Shown in pieces: positions 1 to 9,453 of a stretch of DNA of 64,000 nt. Each line of letters opens with the position of its first letter. Within the stretch, counting starts at the first letter, position 1. The DNA is from an uncultured Paraburkholderia sp. GTDB taxonomy: Bacteria; Pseudomonadota; Gammaproteobacteria; Burkholderiales; Burkholderiaceae. Position numbers and translations under genes: made by a program. Location of the stretch: assembly GCA_940747215.1 (NCBI GenBank), contig CALNWS010000006.1, forward strand, positions 21,391 to 85,390. Reading direction: 5' to 3'. Below the pieces are notes generated by a model. The model was not told where the DNA came from. It worked only from the letters and a program-made list of their open reading frames with translations, and ran no database searches.

Positions 1-72
1 GTGAGTACGGAAAAGCTCGCGGATCGCGTCGAACGCATGCTCGCATAACTCGAAAAGGCCGCGCGTACATGA
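1..72 (+). pseudogene. 3' tail of upstream gene, probably ligase-associated DEXH helicase
   Basis: Frame 1 reads a short charged C-terminal tail (TEKLADRVERMLA), then TAA at 46-48, then LEKAART and a TGA at 70-72. The TGA overlaps the ATG of the next gene as ATGA. In proteobacteria PdeM usually lies just downstream of the ligase-associated helicase, so this is most likely the helicase end, with the TAA a CAA-to-TAA change. Too little sequence is present to be sure of the family. Confidence 0.4.
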
Positions 73-736
73 CATCTGCTTCTTTGTAGGTTGAAATAGC
101 CGGACATCCACTCGTACTCTCGAGCCTGCGCACCGCGTTCGATCCCGTGTTGCGTTGCCTGTTCGTCGCCGATGCGCATTTCGGCAAGGACGCCGTGTTT
201 CGCGCGCACGACATTCCGGTGCCGATCGGTTTCACCGCCGACAATCTGATGCGGCTCGACATTCTGATCGCAGGGTTCGAACCGAAGACACTGGTGTTCC
301 TCGGCGACCTGTTGCACGCACGTGAATCGCACGCAAAGGAAACGCTCGACGCATTGCACCTCTGGTACGAGCGACACGAGGCGTTACGGATCATGTTGGT
401 GGAAGGCAATCACGATCGGCACGCGGGCGCGCTGCCGGAAACTTGCACGTGGAGTTTGTGCAGGAACCGTGGCACATTGGACCGTGGGCACTGTGTCATC
501 ACCCGCAGCGGGTGCCGGGCGCCTATGCGCACGCGGGACATATGAGCATCCGGTTTATCGGCTCACCACGCGCAACGATTCGGTACGGGTGCCGTGTTTC
601 CGGTTCGACCGGCAGGCAGTGCGGCGTGTTGCCGGCGTTCGGCAGTTTCACGGGCGGGTCACGTCACGAGGGACATGTTGCGGGTGAAAGGATTTTTCTG
701 GTGGCGCAGGACAGGGTGATCGAGGTCGTGTGTTAA
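69..736 (+). pseudogene. pdeM: PdeM-like metallophosphoesterase, broken
   Basis: Ligase-associated DNA-damage-response endonuclease of the calcineurin-like phosphoesterase fold. The metal-binding motifs are visible: ADAHFGK near 167, GDLLHA near 306 and GNHDRH near 405. The gene starts at ATG 69 (coupled ATGA overlap with the upstream gene). Codon 7 is TAG (87-89) where Trp fits. The frame is lost near 435, 550 and 600, so the C-terminal half is spread over three frames before ending with FLVAQDRVIEV. The stop and the frameshifts together make it a clear pseudogene. Confidence 0.8.
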
Positions 737-757
737 AGCTGATGCTTGAATAGAAAC

Positions 758-775
758 GCAGGCGCGAACGCCTGC
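758..775. terminator. Bidirectional hairpin between convergent genes
   Basis: Perfect 7-bp stem GCAGGCG/CGCCTGC with loop CGAA, flanked by AAAC on the left and ATTTCTGTTT on the right. It lies between pdeM and the convergent Gly-rich gene and could serve both. Confidence 0.7.
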
Positions 776-880
776 ATTTCTGTTTGAAGGCGAGCGCCCG
801 GGGAAGCGCCGCTTTGGGCCGTTGGCTCTTCTCGCGTGGCGCGCGTGGCCGTGTTACCGGCCAGCGCGCACCTCGATGCT

Positions 881-1507
881 TCAGTGATTGCCACCGCCGT
901 AGCCGCCACCGCCACTTCCCGAATTTCCACCGCTACCGGAGTCGCCGCCGTCGCCGCCCGTGCCGTTACCACCCGTGCCCGTACCGCCACTGCCCGTACC
1001 ACCCGAACCCGAACCCGAACCACCACTACCGATGCCACCGCTGCCAGTCCCGCCATTCCCGGACCCGCCCTTACCGCCGCCACCGTTGCCACTTCCTGTA
1101 CTACCCGAGCCGAGCCCCGAAGAACCGCTGCCGCTGCCATTCCCCGTGCTGCTTCCGCTGCTCACGCCGCGTCCGCCGCCATTCGCCCCGTTGATATCTC
1201 CCGCGCCGACCGTCGTTCCGCCTTGCGTTCCCGCCGACGTCGCGCCAAGCCCCGCTGCCGCGATACCGACGCCGCCGCCCGGCGACAGCAAACCGCTGCT
1301 CTCGCTTTTGCAGCCAAGCGTATCGAACATCGGACAATCGGTCGGCAAGGACTGCGCGACCACCACCTTCGCTGAATTGATCTGCGGCGTAACAGATGTC
1401 GTCGGACTGGTTTGAGCACCCGCCATCGCGGCGTACAAACTCACAGCCATCGCGAGAACCGCTTTGCGCGTTTCCAATGTCCGAGCGTCCCCGTTTTACT
1501 TTTTCAT
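881..1507 (-). CDS. Secreted Gly/Ser-rich low-complexity protein, start region damaged
   Basis: An N-terminal signal peptide (hydrophobic core around AVLAMAVSLYAAMA, likely cut after AGA) is followed by about 60 ordinary residues with two cysteines, then about 110 residues of Gly-Ser-Gly/Gly-Thr-Gly repeats ending GGGGYGGGNH. The best start is ATG 1507 with an AGGAG site 4 nt upstream, but its fourth codon is TAA (1498-1496). Translation would otherwise need the downstream TTG at 1477, which lacks a clear ribosome site. No enzyme domain is visible; surface or matrix roles are guesses. It could be a pseudogene. Confidence 0.6.
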
Positions 1508-2156
1508 TTCATTCTCCTAACTACATTCCTCGGAAGACCGGCCCGATTACTGAGTGAATCTCTGTTCACTCGTGAAAATGAAACTTCAAAGCCCTGTCGC
1601 CATCACCTTCAATCGCGATAAAACCCTGCAAAATACGGTGTCTCCCGTGCGTAAACCCCGGTCCAGTTTAACGTGAATCGAAAGAAACAACCGGCTGTGC
1701 GCGCCGCATTTTGTGAACGCTGCACAGCGAGGCCTGATGGACGTTGAAGTTATTCGGAGCGGCTTTCGCGGACCGTGCGTTAGCCCACGCAATACCGTAT
1801 CGCTGAAATTTTTATGATCGTTAGACCGATTAACTGTCAAACAGCTTTAAATGCCGATCGCAAAAAGCGGCGAGAAATGTTTGCCGACGGATTCAGACAA
1901 GGAAGCGTCGCGACGAAAATATGCATACATGTCCACCTCTAAATGAAAAAATAGAAAGATCAGGCTTAAACGCATCGGAGGCAAAACCTTGCTCATATCG
2001 AACGCGTGTTTATGCGTCTATCCGCACACAGCGGATAAGTTCGTGCGATCTCAATGAGCGCAATCACACAGACAGAGAAAATGTCCGGTCGTCGATTCAG
2101 GGGACGTTTCAGGCGACAATACAAACATCGCAACTCAATCGAATACAGGAAGGCAG
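1508..2156. other. Intergenic region, no supported gene
   Basis: About 650 bp, more AT-rich than the flanks. It holds the promoter side of the Gly-rich gene and the leader of the SDR gene. The short open frames here have no recognisable motifs and atypical composition, so none is called. Confidence 0.5.
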
Positions 2157-2918
2157 ATGCTTCTATCCGAACAGTGGATATTGGTCACGGGTGGCGCGCG
2201 CGGTCTCGGCGCTTCGATCACGCGGGCACTCGCGCGCGAAGGCGCGGGCGTCGTGCTGAATTACAACAGGAGTGAAAAACAGGCGCTTGCGCTGAGAGAA
2301 GAACTCGGCGACCGCGTGCTGCCGGTTCAGGCGGACATCACCGACGCCGCAGCCGTCGCGCGTCTGTTCGCAACAGCACAGTCGCACACGGGTCAGCCCA
2401 TCGTCTCGGTGGTCAACAACGCACTGGCCGACTTCCAGTTCGACGGCGACGCACGTCCGAAAATCGATTCGATCGACTGGTCGCGCTTCTCGCAGCAACT
2501 CGACGGCTCGCTCAAAGGCGCGCTCAACACCACACAAGCCGCAGTCGTCGGCATGCGCGCAAAGGGCTTCGGCCGCATCGTGAACGTCGGCAAAAACCTG
2601 TTCCAGAATCCGGTGGTGCCGTACCACGACTACACCGCGGCGAAAGCGGCGCTGCTGTCGTTCACGCGTACGGCCGCGCACGATCTCGGTCCGGACGGCA
2701 TTACGGTCAACATGGTGTCGGGCGGTCTGCTGCACACCACCGACGCCAGCGCCGCTACGCCCGAATTCGTCTTCGATCTGATCACGAACTCGACGCCGGT
2801 GCGCCGCGTCACCACGCCCGAAGAATTCGCCGACGCCGTGCTGTTCTTTCTGTCGCCGTGGGCACGCGCCGTCACGGGACAGAATCTGATTGTCGACGGC
2901 GGCCTCGTGAAGGGCTAG
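2157..2918 (+). CDS. Short-chain dehydrogenase/reductase (FabG-like)
   Basis: An intact 253-residue classical SDR. The NAD(P)-binding motif TGGARGLG is near residues 10-17, followed by a conserved-type NN segment (VVNNAL) and the catalytic YTAAK (YxxxK) near residue 160, with PDGITVN downstream as in 3-oxoacyl-ACP reductases. The usual catalytic Ser before the Tyr is not obvious; the segment reads NVGKNLFQNPVVPYHDY. ATG 2157 is preceded by AGGAAGG. Substrate unknown. It is one of the few open genes in the first 16 kb. Confidence 0.85.
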   Translation: MLLSEQWILVTGGARGLGASITRALAREGAGVVLNYNRSEKQALALREELGDRVLPVQADITDAAAVARLFATAQSHTGQPIVSVVNNALADFQFDGDARPKIDSIDWSRFSQQLDGSLKGALNTTQAAVVGMRAKGFGRIVNVGKNLFQNPVVPYHDYTAAKAALLSFTRTAAHDLGPDGITVNMVSGGLLHTTDASAATPEFVFDLITNSTPVRRVTTPEEFADAVLFFLSPWARAVTGQNLIVDGGLVKG

Positions 2919-2984
2919 AAAACACGAGCTAAAAAAGGAGCTAAAAGCGCGGGCTATAAAACACCCGCGTCAATCGCATCGGGT

Positions 2985-3345
2985 TCAGGCGACATCCACT
3001 ACGATCTTGCCGCGTGCACTGCCGTCGGACAACGCGACATACGCCGATTCCGCCGAAGCCAGATCGAAGCGCCGCGCGTCGAGCCGCGGCGCGAGCTTGC
3101 CTTCTTCAGCGAGCTGCGCCGCGACGCGCAACATTTCGCCGTGATGCGCGCGTCCTTGGCCGGTCAGCAGCGCATGCAGCGTGAACACGCCGGAATACGT
3201 CGCTTCGCGAAACGACAACGGCGCGAGCGCATGTGTGCCCCAGCCGAGCGCGCTCACCACGTGACCGAAGTGGCGCACCACTGCGAACGACGCATCCAGC
3301 GTGGCGCCGCCCACGTTATCCACCACTACGTCGAAACCCACCGCC
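2985..3345 (-). pseudogene. C-terminal part of zinc-type quinone oxidoreductase, fused to SulP N-terminus
   Basis: This encodes the last ~120 residues of an MDR-family NADPH:quinone oxidoreductase: [11 protein letters not shown], then the substrate-domain end and GKIVVDVA. It is read in frame from a SulP start, so 2985-3575 forms one 196-codon chimeric open frame. The missing N-terminal part lies at 5711-6341 on the other strand and ends exactly where this piece begins. A functional fusion is very unlikely. Confidence 0.85.
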
Positions 3346-3575
3346 ATTGAACCGGCAGCGCCCGAAATCATGCCGGGCCGCCCACCGAAGAGCGCGGTGA
3401 TCGTGCAGATGAAGAATGCGCCGTAAAGGCTCATCAGCGGATTAAGGTGCGCGACGAGTGCGAAGGCGATGCATTCCGGCACGAGCGCAAACGACGACGT
3501 CAGGCCGGCGAGCACATTGCTCCGGATACCGGAAAGGCCGGTGAGCCGGCCTTGGTTAGGACTAGCGGTGTTCAT
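3346..3575 (-). pseudogene. N-terminal part of SulP-family anion transporter
   Basis: The first ~77 residues of a SulP (SLC26-like) permease: [20 protein letters not shown], then TM segments and the [15 protein letters not shown] motif. After GSMAV the frame passes directly into oxidoreductase sequence. The continuation (VIVALVV, then QYLLATVVL) is at about 24416 on the minus strand. ATG 3575 has no good ribosome site. Confidence 0.85.
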
Positions 3576-3792
3576 GTTCTACGAGGAGGGGAGCCGGCGG
3601 CGGTTGGTCCAGCAGGGCGGATGCGCGCGGCTCTGAAACTGGAATGTCCCGTCGCCACGGCGGGACCGGGACAGGCGAGCTTGCAAAAACGGTGAATTTA
3701 CAGGAGCACCGCCAATTTGACCGGCGGGACCGCACGCGTGTGGCACACATGCGGAGCGCGATACAGCGAGAGGCTTTCCTCGCGCTTGACAT

Positions 3793-3830
3793 GAAAACGC
3801 CACGCGGCCGCGTGTGCGGTGGCGTGGCGT
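3793..3830 (-). terminator. Rho-independent terminator of the SYLF gene
   Basis: Perfect 9-bp inverted repeat ACGCCACGC/GCGTGGCGT; on the minus strand it is followed by TTTT. It lies about 50 bp downstream of the SYLF-domain stop codon. Confidence 0.75.
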
Positions 3831-3878
3831 CGAGATGCGGCAACTCATACCGCCGCACCAGGCCGGAGGCCGAAACGC

Positions 3879-4472
3879 TTAGATCATCAGGCGCGAAACC
3901 TTCGTGCCTTCGAGCGAAACGCCTGCCATCAAGCCGCCGTTCGTCAGCACGAAGGCTTCGACCGGGCTCGTGGCCGTCGACGGTCGATCGCGCCGTTCGC
4001 GCCGACCTTCAGCACGGCCACGGTCGCGTCCGCGCCGGCTGCCCAGCCCTGGCTGCTGGTAAATTTGTCGAGCGCTTTCTGCATCATGAACAGGAAGATC
4101 AGCGCCTTGGATTACGCGCCGATCTGCAGGCCGAACGAGCCTGTCACCGTGCTGTAGTAACCGGTGGTGCGGCCGCCAACGCGCAGGCCACCTTCGCCGT
4201 ACTGGCCACCGACCCAGAAGCCCGCCGAGATCACGTTCGGGAATACGAGGACGCCGCGCGCCTTCGCCACCAGTTCACGCGAGCCGCCGACGTTCTCGTA
4301 CAGGCGCGAGAGTGTCGAGTCGATGCCCGAGTTGATCGTGTCGCGCTTGCCGGCGTTAGCCGAAGCGGATGCGCTCGAGAACGGCGACGTCGTCGTGCAG
4401 CCGGCAAGGCTGAAGCCTGCGGTGGCGAGAGCGGCGCTCGCTGATCGTCATCATGAATTGTCGTCTGCGCAT
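3879..4472 (-). pseudogene. SYLF/Ysc84-type lipid-binding lipoprotein, broken
   Basis: Secreted SYLF-domain protein (DUF500/Ysc84 family). Starting at ATG 4472 after AAGGAA it reads a signal sequence with lipobox-like SLAGC, then SRLYENVGGSRELVAKARGV, FWVGGQYGEG, the YYSTVTGSFGLQIGA core, and ends GTKVSRLMI. Lesions: a frameshift in the signal peptide near 4440, TAA replacing the codon after QIGA (about 4111; CAA expected), and a frameshift near 3980. Confidence 0.8.
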
Positions 4473-4601
4473 AATTGTTTTCCTTTTGCTTGATGGAGAT
4501 AGTGTTTCTCGTCCGATTTCGAGCCTGTCCGGTGCAATCTGCTGCATGTCGTATGTTTGCCGCGAGTTTGCCGCGACGTCGGCATTGTGCCGTACGTCAC
4601 T

Positions 4602-4613
4602 TGCTAATTAGCA
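4602..4613. repeat. 12-bp perfect palindrome
   Basis: TGCTAATTAGCA lies between the SYLF promoter and the 3' end of the LysR pseudogene. It may be an operator for the SYLF gene; no other support. Confidence 0.3.
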
Positions 4614-4671
4614 TTATGCGTGCTTGATTCCGTTGTATCGACCAGGATTGACGAGCATGGCGACGCCGGCG

Positions 4672-5603
4672 CTAGACATTGCCGATGGCGTCGATCGTCA
4701 GGTCCAGCAGCGCACGCAAGCGGCCGACCCGGCGCAGGTCGCGGTGATAGCCGAACCAGACGTCGCGGCCAAGCGGCGTTTCGTCGAGTTCGATGCGTCG
4801 CAGTTCCGGCGTGCTGTCGCCGAGTGGGCAGGGTAAGACCGCCAGCCCGACACCTTCCGCGCACATTCTTGCCTGCACGCCCCGGTTGTTACGTTACTAC
4901 TGCCGAACGCGATCCGCGCCTCGGGCAGCATGCGCTTCACCCACAGAACGTCGGGCAGCGTGTCGAAGCCGCTGCCCATGCTGATGAGCGTTTGCGCGGC
5001 GTTGTCGGCGGGCTTGCTTCTGCCGGCCGGCGTCTTTCGCACGCGCTGTTTTCTGAACGCAGCAGCGACATCGGTCCGGCCGTACAGCGCGTAGTCGATA
5101 TGCATCAGCTTGCGCTGGATGATGTCCGCTTCCTCGAATGGCGTGATGCGAAACGCCAAGTCGGCTTCGCGTCGCGCGAGGTTGTAGCGGCGCGAGTCAG
5201 TGACGAGTTCGATCGACACCTCGCGATGCTGCGCCAGAAAGCGCGCGAACACGGGCGTCAGCACATGAATGCCGAACCAGTCCGACGACGACACGCGCAA
5301 CGTTCCCGCCAGTTGCTGCTCGTGGCTGCTCAGCGCGCGGCTGAAGCTGAGCACCTCTTCCTCCATGCGTTCGGCGTGCAAGCATCACGGCACTGCCTTC
5401 GTCGGTCAGCACGAAGCCGTCGCGCGTGCGCTGAAAAGCGTATGACCGACCGCCTCCTCGAGCGCACGCAGACGGCGGCCCATGGTGGGCTGCGTTTGAC
5501 CTGTCAGCCGCGCGGCCGCGCCGAGCGTTCCGGCGCGTGCGATGGCAAGGAAGACCCGCACGTCGCCCCAATCCAGCGCTGTTTCATTCATTGGCCGAGT
5601 CAT
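4672..5603 (-). pseudogene. LysR-family transcriptional regulator, broken
   Basis: The N-terminal winged helix is clear (DWGDVRVFLAIARAGTLGAAARLTG, then QPTMGRRLRALE), followed by the LysR substrate domain (SSSDWFGIHVLTPVFARFL, then LAFRITPFEEAD). Frameshifts near 5440, 5370 and 4890 separate these parts; the end reads LLDLTIDAIGNV. It is divergent from the quinone oxidoreductase at 5711, a standard LysR-target arrangement. ATG 5603 or 5591 could be the start. Confidence 0.85.
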
Positions 5604-5710
5604 TCATTTTTGTATGGACGATGTGCAAATGTGTCGATTTACATGCCTTTTCGCATGGACCAGTATGCATCCATCAACCTGTTACCACGATACTTTTCAA
5701 GGAAATCATC
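5604..5710. promoter_or_regulatory. Divergent LysR/oxidoreductase promoter region
   Basis: The 107-bp spacer is AT-rich compared with the genes. It contains the dyad-like stretch GCAAATGTGTCGATTTACAT, a plausible LysR T-N11-A type site. Both flanking genes are now dead. Confidence 0.4.
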
Positions 5711-6341
5711 ATGTCCATGCAAGCGTTCGTTCTTCGCCAGTACAACGGCCCGCTGAAACTCACCGACATGCCGCGTCCGGAACCGCGCAAGGGCGAAGTG
5801 CTCGTGCGCGTCGCCGCAGCGGGGCTGAATCCGCTCGACGCGAAGATACGCGCCGGCGCCGCCGCGCACGCACGGCATCCGCTGCCGCTTGTGCTGGGCA
5901 TCGACATGGCGGGCGTGGTGGAAGCCGTCGGTGAAGGCGTGAGCGCGTTCAAGCCGGGCGACGAGGTGTATGATGGCATGGGCGGCGTGGGCGACATGCA
6001 GGGCTCGCTCGCACAATATGTTTCAGCGGACGCCGATCTGCTCGCGCTGAAGCCGGCCAATCTGTTGATGCGTGAAGCGGCCGCCTTGCCGCTCGCGTTC
6101 ATCACGGCGTATTCGGGCATCGTCGATCGCGCTCACGTGCAGGCCGGACAGACCGTGCTCGTGCATGGCGGCACGGGCGGCATGGGTTACGTCGCCGCGC
6201 AACTGACGAAGGCGCTGGGCGCCAACGTGTTTGCCAAACGTCAGCGAACGCGATGTCGAGCATGATGCATGCGCTGGGCGTCACGCCGATCGACTATCGC
6301 GCGCAAAGCGTCGAGCAGTACGTTGCATCGGGGACGCAAGG
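5711..6341 (+). pseudogene. N-terminal part of zinc-type quinone oxidoreductase
   Basis: MDR-family NADPH:quinone oxidoreductase. The GroES-like domain (GEVLVRVAAAGLNPLDAKIR, LGIDMAGVVEAVG) and the Rossmann motif VLVHGGTGGMGYVAAQL are present. A frameshift near 6236 is followed by ALGVTPIDYRAQSVEQYVAS, and the homology stops at GTQG (6341), where antisense MocR sequence begins. The remaining 120 residues are at 2985-3345. ATG 5711 follows CAAGGAAATCATC. Confidence 0.88.
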
Positions 6342-6500
6342 CGTGGTTTTGCGCGACACGCCGAGCTGTGTGGCGAGGTTGCGTGTGGACGGCAAACGCG
6401 TGCCGCTTGCGAGTCGTCCTTCGAGAATGCCGGCGCGTAGCTGGCGATAAATCTGTCCGGACAGATCGTGATGACCTTCGACCGCGATGTGGATTTCCAT
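6342..6500 (-). pseudogene. MocR/GntR regulator, piece 1 (start of winged helix)
   Basis: Starting at ATG 6500 it encodes the first ~52 residues of a MocR-type regulator: LSGQIYRQLRAGILEGRL, RLPSTRNLATQLGVSRKTT. It ends abruptly inside the recognition-helix region. The next residues (TLDVFERLLSEGYL) are at about 26287 and the aminotransferase domain is at 15504-16425. Confidence 0.85.
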
Positions 6501-6698
6501 TTACCTGGTTACCTCGAAAGGCCGCGTAAGCGGCGCTCCGGAAAGGCCCATGCGAAAACCACAACTGTACCGCTTTCGCAGCGGGCGGCGCGAGGCGCGC
6601 CAACCCGCTTCGACATTCAGACACGCGGACGCGGAAAGCGCGCCGCGGCCTTTGCGCCTTGCCGCTTACTCCGCGACCGTGCCGTTCAGCGCCGCGGT

Positions 6699-8140
6699 CT
6701 AACGCGCACTGTCACGCGCTTCGTCGCTGTAGCGCTGATGTTCGCGCGAGAGCTTGCGCATCAGCAGCAACAGCAGCACCGCGACCAGTGCGCCGAGCGC
6801 AACAAGCCAGCCGAGGCCGGTGAAAAGCTTCGTATGGAGCGGCAGGGGTTCGAGCGGATCCAGATTGTCCGACGGCATCTGCGAAAAATTCGCGACCGCG
6901 CTGCCCAGATACTGCGACACGCCGGTTGCGACGAAGTAAGCGCCCATCATGAAGCCGCTTATACGCGCGGGCACGTAGCGCGCGATCATCGCGAGGCCAA
7001 GGCCGCTCACCAGCAGTTCGCCGAGCGATTAGAGACCATAGCCGCCCACCATGAACCAGGACGACACGCGGCCGTTCACGGCGTAGTTGCCGCTTGCCGC
7101 GTAGACGAAGAAGCCGGCCGCGACCACTGCGAAGCCGAATGCGTATTTCACGGCGACCGGCACGTCCTTGCCGTTCTTCGCGAGCTTCGTATAGAGCAGC
7201 GCGAGGAGCGGGCTCATCACCATGATCCGGATCGGATTGAGCGCTTGGAACTGCGCGGTGCTCCACGTGAAGAGCGTGACGCCGAACAGCGAGAAGTGCG
7301 GATCGACGTTGCGCAGCACGAAGAGCGTAAGCGACGTGGACATCTGCACGTAGAACACGAAAAAGAGAATCACCTGCTCCGTGAGAATCAGCGCGGCGAA
7401 GAGACCCGAGCGCTCCGAACGTTCGCATTTCACGAGCATGTACGCGAAGATCGCGAGAATCGCCGCGCCTGCCGTATAGACGCAGGCCACGGCAATCGCT
7501 TTATGCTGCAGCACGAACATGGTCGGTCGCCGCGCGGAGCCGATATGCGCGAGCGTGCGGAACATCACGAAATAATTGACGACCGACAGCAGCATGCCCG
7601 CGCAACAGACCGCGAACGCCGCGTGCCAGCCCCAGTGATCCTTAATCCACGGCGTCGCGAGCATCGACACCGTCGAGCCGATATTGACCGCCATGTGATG
7701 GTGAACCCGCTGTCGATGCGCGCGTCGTCGCCCTCATAGATGTGGCGCACGAGGTTCGCGGCATTCGCCTTGAATAGACCGTTGCCCACCACGATCACGC
7801 CAAGCGACGCATACATGTAAGCGAGTTGTTCGTTGGGCAGCGCGAGCATCAGATAGCCGGCGGACAGCACCGCCGCGCCGAAGATCATCGTGCGGCGCGC
7901 GCCGAGAATCTTGTCGCCGATCCAGCCGCCGATCGACGGCGACGCATAGACAAGCGCCGTGAATGCGCCCCACGTGAGCGTGGCGTGGCTGTCGGTGAAG
8001 TGCAGCTTGTCGATCATGAACAGCACGAGCAGCGCGGCCATGCCGTAATAGCCGAAGCGCTCCCACATCTCGATCAGGAAGACAGTCGAGAACGACCGGG
8101 TCTGCGAGACGCGAGCGCCTTGCGGGTTAGAAGAATTCAT
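6699..8140 (-). pseudogene. Proton-dependent oligopeptide transporter (POT/PTR2), broken
   Basis: Inner-membrane di/tripeptide:H+ symporter of about 480 residues. The family signature is visible: FLIEMWERFGYYGMAALLVLFM, IGGWIGDKILGARRTM and GNGLFKANAANLV. The frame is lost near 7694 (TIT/MAVNIG), and TAA at about 7029 interrupts GGYGL/SLGELLVSGLGLAM. The rest, to QRYSDEARDSAR, is well preserved. With OppA and OppB also dead, peptide uptake is a common loss here. Confidence 0.88.
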
Positions 8141-8706
8141 CGTGTACTTCTCAAACGGTTGCTGCGGCGCATGCGCACGGTGCGCGCCGCGAAATACGGA
8201 GTCCGCAAAGGATTGGCGAACTTGCGTGGCCGGCTGGTACTTCGGCTCGTGACCGAAGCGGCCGGGCGTCCAGTCTGCGTACGGACTGAATCACGCCTGC
8301 GATACTGAAAAAACTGAAAAACCAGCGATACGGTGAGCGACCCAAGGAATTCACTGATTTCGTGATGATTACCAGCGCTTACTCAGCAAAATGCGTTGCC
8401 ACGCCATTTCACTAAACAAAAAATGTCCTTTGCCGTCGTAGCCTTAACTCCTCCTGATATTTAAATGGCATCGATGTCCGGTACTGTCCGCATACTGCGC
8501 GGATTCCCTGCCGCGTTATCCGTTTTATGCGGAACGCGGTCATTTTGGCAGGACCGATTTTCGGTTCTGGCAACATAGAATGTTGATTCTAGAATTAGAA
8601 TTCTGGTCATGTCGAGGTCTCAGCGGCCCATCACCTCAACATAGAGCGGTAGCAAACCATATTTACATATACCAAACAAATTTTGACGGGCTAATTTCCT
8701 CCTGCT
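8141..8706. other. Intergenic region before the XRE-cupin gene
   Basis: 566 bp without a supported gene. It holds the POT promoter side and, close to the XRE-cupin gene, a cluster of AGAAT palindromes listed separately. Confidence 0.5.
8576..8604. promoter_or_regulatory. Overlapping AGAAT palindrome cluster, probable operator
   Basis: Three overlapping dyads occur in 29 bp: TAGAATGTTGATTCTA (8576-8591), ATTCTAGAAT (8586-8595) and AGAATTCT (8597-8604). They lie about 100 bp upstream of an XRE-cupin regulator, so autoregulation is the simplest reading. Confidence 0.5.
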
Positions 8707-9281
8707 ATGGTCACGACAATTCATAAGAGCAATCTGGCACTTGAACTCGGCAGTAAGATCCGCGCGCTGCGTCAGAGGCCCAAGCGCACGCTGGACGAAA
8801 CAGCAACGGCGGCGGGGATTTCCAAGCCATTTCTGTCGCAGGTGGAACGCGGTCTCGCATCACCTTCCATCACGTCGTTAGCCGGTATTGCCCACGCGCT
8901 GGGTGTGACGGTGCAGTATTTCGTCGACACACCGAGCGAAGAATGCAGCGTGAGCCGCGGCGATCAGTTGAGATTTTTCGGTTTTGCAGACTCGGCCAAT
9001 CTGTTTGCACGGTTGACCAATCTGACGGGCGGCCGTCAGCTCGAAGCGATCCCTTGGTCAGGATGCCGCCCGGGCAGAAGTGCTCCGAAGTCGCCACGCA
9101 TGCCGGAGAAGAGTTTGTTTATGTAATCGACGGCGAAGTGTCGTTGACACTGGAAGGCAAGACGTTCGTATTGCACGCGGGAGACAGCGCGCATTACGAA
9201 TCGACGGTGCCGCACAGCTGGGTGAACACCGCACGTATCGAGTCGGTGGTCGTCTGGGTGGGCACACCGAGACTGTTCTAA
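8707..9281 (+). pseudogene. XRE-family regulator with C-terminal cupin, frameshifted
   Basis: N-terminal helix-turn-helix (LGSKIRALRQ, TLDETATAAGISKPFLSQVERG, SPSITSLAGIAHALGV), then a cupin domain (HAGEEFVYVIDGEVSLTLEG, HAGDSAHYESTVPHSWVN). One base is missing near 9052 between LEAI and LVRMPPGQK, which puts the two domains in different frames. Relatives regulate amine or amino-acid catabolism; the ligand is unknown. Confidence 0.85.
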
Positions 9282-9453
9282 AAGGCAGGCACCTTATCCG
9301 GTCGATCCGACAAAAGAATGCCTGCATTACGCAATGTAAGGATTCCTGCATGTCGGACAGGCAACAAGGGCCACCTCGGCCCAGCATGGCAGATAACCGG
9401 GCGCACTAGCGCCAGCGCGTTCTCCCTTTCGACCTTTCCTGAGATCTCAACCG

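Noticed and set aside
836..1415. Pro/Ala/Thr-rich plus-strand frames at 836-1375 and 960-1415
   Set aside because: They are antisense readings of the Gly/Ser repeat gene on the minus strand, which has a signal peptide and ribosome site.
2985..3575. Novel transporter-dehydrogenase fusion enzyme
   Set aside because: Both halves have their missing partners elsewhere in the window in positions explained by inversion, so it is a rearrangement product.
6468..7739. Long plus-strand open frame opposite the POT gene
   Set aside because: Arg/His/Glu-rich composition and exact antisense position to a conserved transporter mark it as a shadow frame. Similar cases: 14357-15373 (+), 52075-53967 (+), 56887-58164 (-) and 44431-45474 (+).
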